Source: RHKX01 sp041393495
GTDB taxonomy: Bacteria > Actinomycetota > Thermoleophilia > Solirubrobacterales > 70-9
Assembly: GCA_041393495.1 (NCBI GenBank)
Contig: JAWKKA010000011.1
Span: 60,224 to 124,223, forward strand
Direction: 5' to 3'
Length of the DNA stretch: 64,000 bases
In this document: positions 1 through 7,324 of the stretch, one piece after another
Numbering within the stretch: the stretch's first letter is position 1
Layout: each line of letters begins with the position of its first letter
Made by a program: the position numbers and the translations under genes
Notes under the pieces: model-generated
Databases searched by the model: none
Told to the model about the DNA's origin: nothing
The model's input: the letters and a program-made list of their open reading frames with translations, nothing else

Positions 1-102
1 CTCGCCGGCCTCCTTCGCCCAGTCGGGGTAGTCGCCCTCCTTGCTGCCCGGCTTGTCGAACTTGGTCATGCCGACGCCGATCACGAACGTCCTGTTGCTC
101 AT
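1..102 (-). CDS. Thiolase-like (SCP-x / lipid-transfer type acetyl-CoA acetyltransferase), N-terminal fragment
   Basis: Only the first 34 codons are inside the window; the rest lies beyond the left edge. The translated start, with MSNRTFVIGVGMTKFDKPG followed by an acidic stretch and YPDWAKEAG, is the characteristic N terminus of SCP-x-type thiolases, which act on acyl-CoA or sterol side-chain substrates. The ATG at 102 overlaps the stop of the upstream TetR gene as ATGA, and an AGGAGG ribosome site lies about nine bases upstream inside that gene, so the two are translationally coupled. The catalytic Cys and His lie outside the window. The family call rests on the N-terminal motif only. Confidence 0.7.
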   Translation of the reverse strand, partial: MSNRTFVIGVGMTKFDKPGSKEGDYPDWAKEAGE

Positions 103-893
103 CGCCTCGAACCTCCTGTTTCCTTCTGCTGTCTGCTGTCTGCTGCTTGCTCTTTCGGAATTGCCTCGTACGCGGTCCCGACCAGCGCCGGTAGCGCCGC
201 CTTCAGGAAGGCCGCGACCTGCTCGCGGCTCCAGCGGCCGCGCTCGAGCCACTCCCGGGTCGCCGCCTCGGCCATGCCGCCGTAGGCGCGCAGGACCGCA
301 TGCAGCTCGGGCGGCGCGTCGGCGGCGGGGCCGAGGCCGAGCACCTGGATCAGCCGCGTCGTCGCCTCCTCGCGCGCCGCGTCGAGGACCGCCTCGATCC
401 CGGGGTCGTGGCCGAGCCCCTCGGCGCCGATCGCCGCCAGCCACGCTTCGCGGTTGCGCTCGACCATCTCGAGCCAGCGCTCGATCGACTCATCGAGGCG
501 GGCCTCGGGCGTCGCTCCGTCCACGTATTCGGGGACCGGCTGGGAGCGGAAGCGGACCATCTCGCGGACGACCTCGACGTAGAGCTCGCGCTTGGTCCCG
601 AAGTAATGGTTGATCAGGCCTCGCGCGACGTCCGCCTCGGCGGCGATCTCGGTCGTCGAGACGTCGCTGTAGCCGCGTTCGGAGAACAGGCGCCGGGCGG
701 CCGAGAGGATCCGGCGCCGCCGCTCGTCGCCGTCGGGGTGGCCACTGGCCGGGTCCGCCGCCGCGGGGCCGCGGGATGCGGCCGGGCCCGCCGGAGCGGC
801 GCGGGATGCGGCTACGTCTGCCGAGGTGGCGGCTGCGGTGGCCGGGTCCGCCGGGGCGGCACGGGATGCAGCTGCGTCTGCCGGGGTGGCCAT
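99..893 (-). CDS. TetR/AcrR family transcriptional regulator
   Basis: A 264-residue protein. Residues 1-55 are an Ala/Pro/Ser-rich, probably disordered extension with imperfect repeats of a DAAASRAAPADPA-like unit. A canonical TetR helix-turn-helix follows at about residues 57-105, with the hallmark LFSERGYSDVSTTEIA and LINHYFGTKRELY. The rest is a helical ligand-binding domain. A TANNNT box 9 bases upstream supports the ATG at 893 despite the unusual extension. It is coupled to the following thiolase gene and divergent from the benzoylformate-decarboxylase operon, with perfect palindromes between them, so it probably represses itself and possibly that operon. The ligand is unknown; an acyl-CoA or aromatic compound is a guess from the neighbours. 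Confidence 0.9.
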   Translation of the reverse strand: MATPADAAASRAAPADPATAAATSADVAASRAAPAGPAASRGPAAADPASGHPDGDERRRRILSAARRLFSERGYSDVSTTEIAAEADVARGLINHYFGTKRELYVEVVREMVRFRSQPVPEYVDGATPEARLDESIERWLEMVERNREAWLAAIGAEGLGHDPGIEAVLDAAREEATTRLIQVLGLGPAADAPPELHAVLRAYGGMAEAATREWLERGRWSREQVAAFLKAALPALVGTAYEAIPKEQAADSRQQKETGGSRR

Positions 894-902
894 CGCGACG
901 GC

Positions 903-908
903 ATGCTA
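903..908 (-). promoter_or_regulatory. -10 box of the tetR promoter (leaderless type)
   Basis: Read on the minus strand this is TAGCAT, ending 9 bases before the ATG at 893. There is no ribosome-binding site in that gap, so the transcript is probably leaderless. Confidence 0.5.
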
Positions 909-914
909 GCGAAC

Positions 915-931
915 GTTGGCAGCCTGCCAAC
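915..931. promoter_or_regulatory. Perfect 17-bp palindrome, candidate TetR operator
   Basis: GTTGGCAG-C-CTGCCAAC has two perfect 8-base arms around one central base. It occupies the spacer and -35 region of the tetR promoter, directly behind the -10 box, where an autorepressor would bind. Size and symmetry fit TetR operators. Assignment to this TetR is inference from position. Confidence 0.6.
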
Positions 932-940
932 CACACCCGG

Positions 941-958
941 CGGAGTCGTCCGACTCCG
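941..958. promoter_or_regulatory. Second perfect 18-bp palindrome in the tetR-mdlC intergenic region
   Basis: CGGAGTCG-TC-CGACTCCG has perfect 8-base arms with a 2-base spacer, and lies 9 bases beyond the first palindrome. Its sequence differs from the first, so it may bind another regulator or form a hairpin. The palindrome GACGATCGTC follows immediately at 959-968. Confidence 0.4.
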
Positions 959-968
959 GACGATCGTC

Positions 969-1128
969 GCGCTGGGGTGGTCCCCGCCGGGATCCCGGCC
1001 GGAGACGCCCCAGCGCTGCGGGGTCGGCAGCGCTGCGGGGTCGGCAGCGCTGCGGGGTCGGCAGGACGGCCGTGCGGGTCGCGCTGGGGTGATCCCCGCC
1101 GGGATTGCGGCGGAAGACGCCCCAGCGC
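969..1128. repeat. Two 48-bp direct repeats with palindromic ends around three 17-bp tandem repeats
   Basis: Copies at 969-1016 and 1081-1128 are both 48 bp, begin with GCGCTGGGG and end with its reverse complement CCCCAGCGC. The interiors differ at about six positions. Copy 1 also contains the internal palindrome GCCGGGATCCCGGC (986-999). Between them a 17-bp unit, GCGCTGCGGGGTCGGCA, is repeated three times in tandem at 1013-1063. The remainder of the 396-base tetR-mdlC gap holds no gene I can support. The unit could be a REP-like palindromic element or a regulatory array. Confidence 0.75.
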
Positions 1129-1250
1129 GAGGTGGCGGCGCAGTTCGTCGTCGTGGTTGCAGAGCGGTCGGTGGCGCGGCGGGCCGGTTGCGGCGCTCGC
1201 GGCGGGGTTCACCGCCGCCGCCGGCTCGCGGTCCCCGCGGCCGGTGGCGG

Positions 1251-1256
1251 TAGGGT
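1251..1256 (+). promoter_or_regulatory. Possible -10 box for the mdlC operon
   Basis: TAGGGT lies 33 bases before the mdlC ATG. It would leave a short leader containing the purine-rich ribosome site GGAGAGGAGAGG just before the start. No convincing -35 is visible, so this is tentative. Confidence 0.3.
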
Positions 1257-1289
1257 CCACGAGGCGGCATCGGCTACGGAGAGGAGAGG

Positions 1290-2909
1290 ATGAGCACGGT
1301 TCGGGAGGCGACCTTCGAGCTCCTGCGGATGCGGGGGATGACGACGATCTTCGGCAACCCCGGGTCGACGGAGCTGCCGATGCTCGCCGACTATCCGGAG
1401 GACTTCCGCTACGTGCTCGGCCTCCAGGAAGCGGTTGTCGTCGGCATGGCCGACGGCTACGCGCAGGCCTCCGGCAGCGTCGCCCACGTCAACCTCCACA
1501 CCGCGCCGGGGGTCGGCAACGCGATGGGCGCGATCTTCAACGCGCAGGCGAACCACTCGCCGCTTCTGATCACGGCCGGCCAGCAGGTCCGACCGGTGCT
1601 GACCATGCAAGCGAACCTGACCAACCGCGATGCGACGCGAATGCCGCATCCGCTCGTCAAGTGGTCCTACGAGGTGCCGCGCGCGGCCGACGTCCCGGCG
1701 GCGATCGGCCGGGCCATCCACACCGCGGCGCTGCCGCCGAAGGGTCCGGCATTCGTCTCGATCCCGATGGACGACTGGGCCGCCGAGGCCGACGAGGATG
1801 GGGCGCGCGAGGCGATCGCGCGGAGCGTCGACGGGCGCGCGACGGCGGCCCCCGATCGCGTCGCCGACCTCGCCCGCAGGCTCTCCGGGGCGGCCAACCC
1901 GGTCCTCATCGCCGGCCCCGACATCGATGCATCCGGCGGCTGGGAGCACGCGGTCGCGCTCGCCGAGCGCCAGCGCCTGCCGGTCTGGGCGATACCGGCG
2001 ACCGGCGGCGGTCGGCTCGGGTTCCCCGAGGGCCACGACAACTTCCGGGGCGTCCTGCCGCCGGCGATCGGGCCGATCTCGGAGACGCTCGCCGGGCACG
2101 ACCTGATCCTCGTCGCCGGCGCCTCGGTCTTCGCGTACTACCCCTACATCCCCGGTGACCTGCTGCCCGCCGACGCCGAGCTCGTCGTCGTCACCTCCGA
2201 CCCCGAGGAGGCGGCCCGGGCGCCGATGGGCGAGGCGCTCGTCGCCGACGTCGCCCTGACGCTGCAAGCGCTGCTCGCCGAGCTCGGCGATGTCGAATCG
2301 GACCGCGATCCGCCGGAGCCGCGCGGGGCGGCGGTGAGCGCCGCCGAGATGGGGATCGAGCCGGGCCCGCCGATCAGCGGCACCGATGCGATGGCGGCGC
2401 TCGCGCACGCTTTCCCCGACGAGGGGATCGTCGTCCTCGAGGCGCCCTCGGCGACGCTCGCCCTCCGCAACCAGCTCCGGATCTCGCGCCCCGGCAGCTA
2501 CTTCTTCGGCGCCGGCGGCGGCCTCGGCTTCGGCCTCGCGGCCGCGGTCGGCGTGCAGATGGCCCAGCCGGACAGGCCGGTCGTCTGCGTCGTCGGCGAG
2601 GGCTCGGCGCAGTACGCGATCACGGCCTTCTGGAGCGCCGTCGCCCACCGGGTTCCGGTCACCTTCCTCGTCCTCCGCAACTCCGAGTACGCGATCCTCA
2701 AGTGGTTCTCCCTCGCCGAGGGCGTCGAGAACGCGCCCGGCCTGGACCTGCCGGAGCTCGACGTCGCCGCGGTGGCCGCGGGATATGGCGTCGCCGCCGA
2801 CCGGGTCGAGTCGGCGGAGGAGCTGGAGTCGGCGTTGCGCAAGCGGATCGGCTCCGGGGCTCCGAGCCTCGTCGAGGTCGGCGTCGCGCCGGGGATGTCG
2901 CTCGCCTGA
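1290..2909 (+). CDS. mdlC: Benzoylformate decarboxylase-like thiamine diphosphate enzyme
   Basis: A 539-residue enzyme of the ThDP-dependent decarboxylase superfamily (N-terminal Pyr domain, central domain, C-terminal PP domain). Family members decarboxylate benzoylformate to benzaldehyde. From memory it aligns nearly end to end with the Pseudomonas putida enzyme: FGNPGSTELP with Ser26, the cofactor glutamate in LQEA (Glu47), NLH with His70, and a ThDP/Mg region starting at VVGEGSAQYAI. The position of P. putida His281, another catalytic residue, is Tyr here (residue about 284, in FAYYPYIPG), and the substrate-pocket loop SEYAILKWF also differs. Substrate may therefore not be benzoylformate. 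A strong SD (GGAGAGGAGAGG) supports the ATG. It is first gene of an operon with a FAD/Fe-S oxidase. Confidence 0.8.
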   Translation: MSTVREATFELLRMRGMTTIFGNPGSTELPMLADYPEDFRYVLGLQEAVVVGMADGYAQASGSVAHVNLHTAPGVGNAMGAIFNAQANHSPLLITAGQQVRPVLTMQANLTNRDATRMPHPLVKWSYEVPRAADVPAAIGRAIHTAALPPKGPAFVSIPMDDWAAEADEDGAREAIARSVDGRATAAPDRVADLARRLSGAANPVLIAGPDIDASGGWEHAVALAERQRLPVWAIPATGGGRLGFPEGHDNFRGVLPPAIGPISETLAGHDLILVAGASVFAYYPYIPGDLLPADAELVVVTSDPEEAARAPMGEALVADVALTLQALLAELGDVESDRDPPEPRGAAVSAAEMGIEPGPPISGTDAMAALAHAFPDEGIVVLEAPSATLALRNQLRISRPGSYFFGAGGGLGFGLAAAVGVQMAQPDRPVVCVVGEGSAQYAITAFWSAVAHRVPVTFLVLRNSEYAILKWFSLAEGVENAPGLDLPELDVAAVAAGYGVAADRVESAEELESALRKRIGSGAPSLVEVGVAPGMSLA

Positions 2910-2928
2910 ACGCGGGAATCGCTGCCTC

Positions 2929-5877
2929 GTGACGCCGCTGCTCGCGCCGCAGACCGCCCGGATCGCGCCGCCCCCACCGGCGGAGCCGCCCGCGGACCGC
3001 GCCGCCGCCGAGCTTCACCTCGGCGCCGCGCCCGACCTGGTGGCCGAGCTCCGCGCCGTGGTCGGCGCCGAGGGCGTCCTCGGCCGGGCCAGCGACCTGA
3101 TCCGCTTCGCCTCCGACGCCAGCCCCTACCGGCGAATCCCCGCCGCCGTCGTGCAGCCGCGGACGGTCGCCGAGGTCGCGGCGCTGATGAGCTGGGCGGG
3201 TCGCAGCGGCACGCCGCTCGTCTTCCGCGGCGGCGGCACCAGCCTCAGCGGCCAGTCGCAGACCGACGGCGTCCTCGCCGACGTACGGCGCCACTGGGGC
3301 GGGATCGAGGTGCTCGACGGCGGCGCCGCAGTCCGGGCTCGGCCCGGGACCCTGCTCGGCGACGTCAACCGCGTGCTCGCGCCCTACGGCCGCAGGCTCG
3401 GCCCCGACCCCGCGTCGACCGACATCGCCACCGTCGGCGGCGTGATCGCCAACAACTCCGGCGGAATGCGCTGTGGCGTCGCCCGGGACTCCTATCGGAC
3501 GCTCCGCTCGCTGACCTTCGCGCTGCCATCGGGAACCGTGATCGACAGCGCAGCGCCCGACGCCGCCGAGCGCTTCGCGGCGGCCGAGCCCGAGCTCGCC
3601 GCCGGGCTTACGGCGATCCGCGACGAGATCCGCTCCGACGGCGACCTCCGCGAGCGGGTCGAGCGCAAGTTCGCGATCAAGAACACGACCGGGTACCGGC
3701 TCTGCGCGTTCCTCGACGCCGACGAGCCCGTGGAGATCTTCCGGCGGCTGCTGGTCGGCTCGGAGGGCACGCTGGCGTTCATCGCCGAGGCGGTCTTCGA
3801 GACCGTGCCGCGGCCGGCGCGGACGACCCTGAGCTGGATCCACTTCGATTCGATCGCCGCCGCGGTGGCTCCGGTGCCGGACCTCGTCGCCGCCGGCGCG
3901 ACCGCCGTCGAGCTGATGGTCGCGCCGGCGCTGATGGTCGCCGCCAACTCGATCCCCGGGACGCCCGAGCACTGGAAGGAGCTGCCACCCGAGTCGGCGG
4001 CGCTGCTCGTCGAGTTCGGCGCCGACGAGGAGGGTGGCCTCGAGTCCGGCGAAGCCGCGACCGCTGCGCTTCTGACCGGCCTCGACAGCGAGCCGTTCCG
4101 AGGGCCCGAGTTCACCCGCGATGAGGCGACGATCGAGCTCTACTGGCGCGTTCGCGAGGGCCTGCACGGTCTGATCGGGCGCCTGCGGCCGCCGGGCACG
4201 GCGTTGATCATCGAGGACGTCTGCGTGCCCCCGGAGCGGATCGCGGCGGCGGCGGAGGAGCTGCGGGCGCTGCTCGGCGAGCACGGCTTCCTCCCCGGGG
4301 TCGCGGGTCATGCCTCGGCGGGGAACCTCCATTTCATGCTGACGCCGGACTTCGCCAAGGGTGAGGACATCGAGCGCTACGAGCGGTTCATGGAAGGTCT
4401 CGTCGAGCTCGTCATCGACCGCTACGACGGCTCGCTGAAGGCCGAGCACGGCACCGGGGTCAACATGGCGCCGTTCGTCGAGCGCGAGTGGGGGCGGACG
4501 GCGACGGCGATGATGTGGCGGGTCAAGGAGCTCGCCGACCCCGGCGGCGTCCTCGGCCCCGGCGTCGTCCTCAACCGCGATCCCGGCTGCCACCTCGAGG
4601 GCCTGAAGACGACGCCCCCGATCGAGGAGGTCGCGACCACCTGTGTCGAGTGCGGGTTCTGCGAGCCGGTCTGCCCGAGCCGGAGCCTGACGACGACCCC
4701 GCGCCAGCGGATCGTCCTGCGCCGCGAGATGGCGCGTCAGCCGCCCGGCTCGCCGCTGCTCGCGAAGCTGCTCGAGGAGTACGAGTACGACGGCCTCGAG
4801 ACCTGCGCGGTCGACGGCATGTGCGCGACCACCTGCCCGCTCGGGATCGACACCGGCGTGCTCGTCAAGGAGCTGCGCGGCGCCGAGCATGGCGAGCGCG
4901 AGGAGCGGGCGGCGCTGTGGGCGGCGCGGCGCTGGGACCGGGTCGAGGCCGGCTGCCGCTCCGGGCTCGCCGCCGGAGCGGCCGTCGCCCGGGCGATCGG
5001 GGACGCCCCCGTTGCCGCGATCACGTCCGCCGCGCGGAAGGCGGTCAGCGCCGAGCTGCTCCCCGGTTGGGAGCCGCCGATGCCCCCGCCCGCCGATCCG
5101 CTGATGCCGCCGACCGTCCGCGAGGGCGCCGCCGCCGTCTATCTGCCTGCCTGCGTGAACCGGATGTTCGGGCGCGATCCGGCGGGGTGCGATACCGACC
5201 GGGCGGCCACGGCGCCGCGCTCGTTGCCGGCCGCGCTCGTCGCCGTCTCGCTGCGGGCCGGCCGACCCCTCTGGATTCCGGGCTCGATCGCCGGGACCTG
5301 CTGCGCGACGCCATGGGTCTCGAAGGGCTACCGGCGCGGCGCCGCGTGGATGGCGGAGCGGACGGTCGCGGACCTCTGGCGCTGGTCGGAGGAGGGTCGC
5401 CTGCCGGTCGTGATCGACGCGACCTCGTGCACCCTTGGCCTTCGCGAGGCGGCGCCGCTGCTCGACGAGCCGGGCGCCGAGCGGCTCGCCGCGCTGCGGA
5501 TCCTCGACTCGACCGAGTGGGCGCTCGGGCTGCTGGCGGACCTCGAGGTCGGCGAGCGCGTCGGGGCGGTGGTCGTCCATCCGACCTGCTCGGGCACCCA
5601 CCTCGGGGTCAACGACGATCTCGTTGCCCTCGCGGGCGCTCTCGCGGAGACGGTGGTTGTCCCCGAATCGGCGGGATGCTGCGGCTTCGCCGGCGACCGC
5701 GGCTTTCTGCGCCCGGAGCTGACCGCGAGCGCGACCGCGCCCGAGGCCGCCGAGGTGGCCGCGACGGCCGGCGACGCCCACCTCTGCTCGAACCGGACCT
5801 GCGAGATCGGGATGACGCGGGCGAGCGGCCGCAGCTACGAGTCGTTCGTGTTCCTGCTCGAGCGGCTGAGCCGGTGA
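2929..5877 (+). CDS. FAD-linked oxidase with C-terminal Fe-S (CCG) domain, D-lactate/glycolate dehydrogenase-like
   Basis: A 982-residue fusion. Residues about 45-190 form the PCMH-type FAD-binding fold (RGGGTSLSGQ, then NNSGGMRCG near residue 174). FAD-oxidase C-terminal domains follow to about residue 530. Two 4Fe-4S ligand sets come next: CVECGFCEPVCP near residue 572 and CAVDGMCATTCP near 626. A CCG-type domain closes the protein (ACVNRMFG near 740; AGCCGFAGDRGF near 915). This is the GlcD+GlcF or Dld-II layout in one chain: a 2-hydroxyacid is oxidised by FAD and electrons pass through Fe-S clusters to the respiratory chain. The GTG at 2929 is the only reasonable start after the mdlC stop. 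Next to a benzoylformate-decarboxylase-like gene, the substrate could be mandelate or a related hydroxyacid; that is inference. Confidence 0.85.
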   Translation: MTPLLAPQTARIAPPPPAEPPADRAAAELHLGAAPDLVAELRAVVGAEGVLGRASDLIRFASDASPYRRIPAAVVQPRTVAEVAALMSWAGRSGTPLVFRGGGTSLSGQSQTDGVLADVRRHWGGIEVLDGGAAVRARPGTLLGDVNRVLAPYGRRLGPDPASTDIATVGGVIANNSGGMRCGVARDSYRTLRSLTFALPSGTVIDSAAPDAAERFAAAEPELAAGLTAIRDEIRSDGDLRERVERKFAIKNTTGYRLCAFLDADEPVEIFRRLLVGSEGTLAFIAEAVFETVPRPARTTLSWIHFDSIAAAVAPVPDLVAAGATAVELMVAPALMVAANSIPGTPEHWKELPPESAALLVEFGADEEGGLESGEAATAALLTGLDSEPFRGPEFTRDEATIELYWRVREGLHGLIGRLRPPGTALIIEDVCVPPERIAAAAEELRALLGEHGFLPGVAGHASAGNLHFMLTPDFAKGEDIERYERFMEGLVELVIDRYDGSLKAEHGTGVNMAPFVEREWGRTATAMMWRVKELADPGGVLGPGVVLNRDPGCHLEGLKTTPPIEEVATTCVECGFCEPVCPSRSLTTTPRQRIVLRREMARQPPGSPLLAKLLEEYEYDGLETCAVDGMCATTCPLGIDTGVLVKELRGAEHGEREERAALWAARRWDRVEAGCRSGLAAGAAVARAIGDAPVAAITSAARKAVSAELLPGWEPPMPPPADPLMPPTVREGAAAVYLPACVNRMFGRDPAGCDTDRAATAPRSLPAALVAVSLRAGRPLWIPGSIAGTCCATPWVSKGYRRGAAWMAERTVADLWRWSEEGRLPVVIDATSCTLGLREAAPLLDEPGAERLAALRILDSTEWALGLLADLEVGERVGAVVVHPTCSGTHLGVNDDLVALAGALAETVVVPESAGCCGFAGDRGFLRPELTASATAPEAAEVAATAGDAHLCSNRTCEIGMTRASGRSYESFVFLLERLSR

Positions 5878-6443
5878 GGGGCGCGCGCAGCCAGGCGGCG
5901 TCGGTCGGTCCCCGGATCGCTCCGGCCACCCGGGCCGAGCTCGGCTTCGTCAATACCCTGATCACCGGCCTCTCGGGCCGGATCGCGAAGACGACCCGGC
6001 CCCCGAACCTGTTCACGACCATCGGACGCAACCGCGGCCTGTTTCGGCGCTGGTTGCTCTTCGCCGCGGCGCTGATGCCAGGCGGCGGGCTACCGCGTCG
6101 CGACACCGAACTCGTCATCCTGCGGGTCTCGCAGTTGACGGGCGCCGAGTACGAGGCGGTCCACCATCGGCGCATCGGCCTCGCCGCCGGCCTGACCGCC
6201 GAGCAGGTCGAAGCGGTGGCCGGCGACCCCGCGGCGGGGCCGTTCTCGGACCGCCAGCGGCTGCTCCTGCGTGCCGTCGACGAGCTTCACGCCGACGACG
6301 CGATCTCGGCAGCGGCGTTCGCGGGGCTCCGTCGCGAGTTGTCCGACCGCGACCTCGTGGAGCTCTGCATGCTTGCCGGCCACTACCGCATGATCGCGGG
6401 GCTGGTCAACTCGCTCGCGATCGAGCCGGACCAGTACCCATGA
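5874..6443 (+). CDS. Carboxymuconolactone decarboxylase family protein (AhpD-like fold)
   Basis: A 189-residue protein with the all-helical CMD pattern: GLFRRWLLFAAALMPGG, then a catalytic-like region RDTELVILRVSQLTGAEYEAVHH (two contiguous parts) near residues 80-97, and the C-terminal LVELCMLAGHYRMIAG. The redox CxxC of AhpD peroxidase partners is absent, leaving a single Cys, so it is unlikely to be a thiol peroxidase partner. It starts at a GTG overlapping the previous stop (GTGA), and its own stop overlaps the SDR start, so it belongs to the same operon. A role in an aromatic or hydroxyacid pathway is plausible from context only. Confidence 0.75.
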   Translation: MRGARSQAASVGPRIAPATRAELGFVNTLITGLSGRIAKTTRPPNLFTTIGRNRGLFRRWLLFAAALMPGGGLPRRDTELVILRVSQLTGAEYEAVHHRRIGLAAGLTAEQVEAVAGDPAAGPFSDRQRLLLRAVDELHADDAISAAAFAGLRRELSDRDLVELCMLAGHYRMIAGLVNSLAIEPDQYP

Positions 6444-7324
6444 GCGGCCCGGTCGCGGGCAGGACGGCGCTCGTCACCGGCGCCGCCGGCGGGATCGGCC
6501 GCGCGACCGCGCTCGCGGCAGCCCGTCGCGGCGCCGCCGTTGTCCTCACCGATGTCCAGCCCGAGCCGCTCGCTGCGACCGCCGCGGAGGTCGCCCGCCG
6601 CGGCGGTCGCGTGCTCGCTGAAGAGCCACTCGATCTGACCGACTACGGCGCGGTCGTCGCCTTCGCGGACGCGGTCCACGCCAGCTCCGGCAGCGTCGAT
6701 GTGGTCATGAACGTCGCCGGTGTCTCGGCCTGGGGCCCGGTCGACGGGCTCGCCCACGAGCACTGGCGGCGGATGGTCGAGGTCGACCTGATGGCGCCGA
6801 TCAGCGTGATCGAGGCGTTCGTTCCGGCGATGATCGACGCGGGCCGCGGCGGCCACATCGTCAACGTCTCCTCGTCGGCAGGCCTGCTCGGCCTGCCCTG
6901 GCACGCTGCCTACAGTGCCGCCAAGTTCGGCCTGCGCGGGGTCTCCGAGGTCCTCCGCTTCGACCTCGAGCCGCATCGGATCGGCGTCAGTCTCGTCTGT
7001 CCCGGCGCCGTCGACACGCCCCTCGTGGACACGGTCGAGATCGTCGGCGTCGATCGCGACCATCCGGCCGCGCGGCGGCTGACCGAGCGCTTCCGCCGCC
7101 ACGCCGTCTCCGCCGAGCGGGTTGGTGAGGTGATCGTCGACGCGGTCGAGCACGGTCGCTACCTCGTCTTCACCTCGCGGGACGTCCGGGCGCTGTTCGC
7201 CCTGCAGTCGCTCTGTCCGCCGCTCTACCGGCTGGCCATGCGCCGCCTCGGTCGCGAGTTGCGGGCGGTCGCCGCCGAGGCGGCGCTGGCCGACGCGGAT
7301 CGCAATAGCCTCTCCCGCCCGTGA
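6440..7324 (+). CDS. SDR-family oxidoreductase
   Basis: A 294-residue classical short-chain dehydrogenase/reductase. The nucleotide-binding motif TGAAGGIG is at residues 13-20, followed by the Asp after beta-2 (LTDVQ), which favours NAD(H) over NADP(H). NVAG is the structural motif, NVSSSAG carries the catalytic Ser, and YSAAK carries the catalytic Tyr and Lys. A C-terminal extension of about 40 residues (VRALFALQSLCPPLY) resembles SDRs annotated in lipid or alcohol metabolism. The ATG overlaps the upstream stop (ATGA), so it is co-translated in the mdlC operon. Substrate is not deducible. Confidence 0.88.
   Translation: MSGPVAGRTALVTGAAGGIGRATALAAARRGAAVVLTDVQPEPLAATAAEVARRGGRVLAEEPLDLTDYGAVVAFADAVHASSGSVDVVMNVAGVSAWGPVDGLAHEHWRRMVEVDLMAPISVIEAFVPAMIDAGRGGHIVNVSSSAGLLGLPWHAAYSAAKFGLRGVSEVLRFDLEPHRIGVSLVCPGAVDTPLVDTVEIVGVDRDHPAARRLTERFRRHAVSAERVGEVIVDAVEHGRYLVFTSRDVRALFALQSLCPPLYRLAMRRLGRELRAVAAEAALADADRNSLSRP

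Noticed and set aside
1013..1063. 17-bp tandem repeats considered as a CRISPR array
   Set aside because: The units abut directly with no spacers and no cas genes are nearby.
2698..5781. Very long minus-strand open frame (1027 codons) opposite the FAD/Fe-S oxidase
   Set aside because: Long antisense frames are expected at this GC content. The translation is Arg/Gly/Asp-rich with no motif, while the plus strand encodes a clear multi-domain oxidase.
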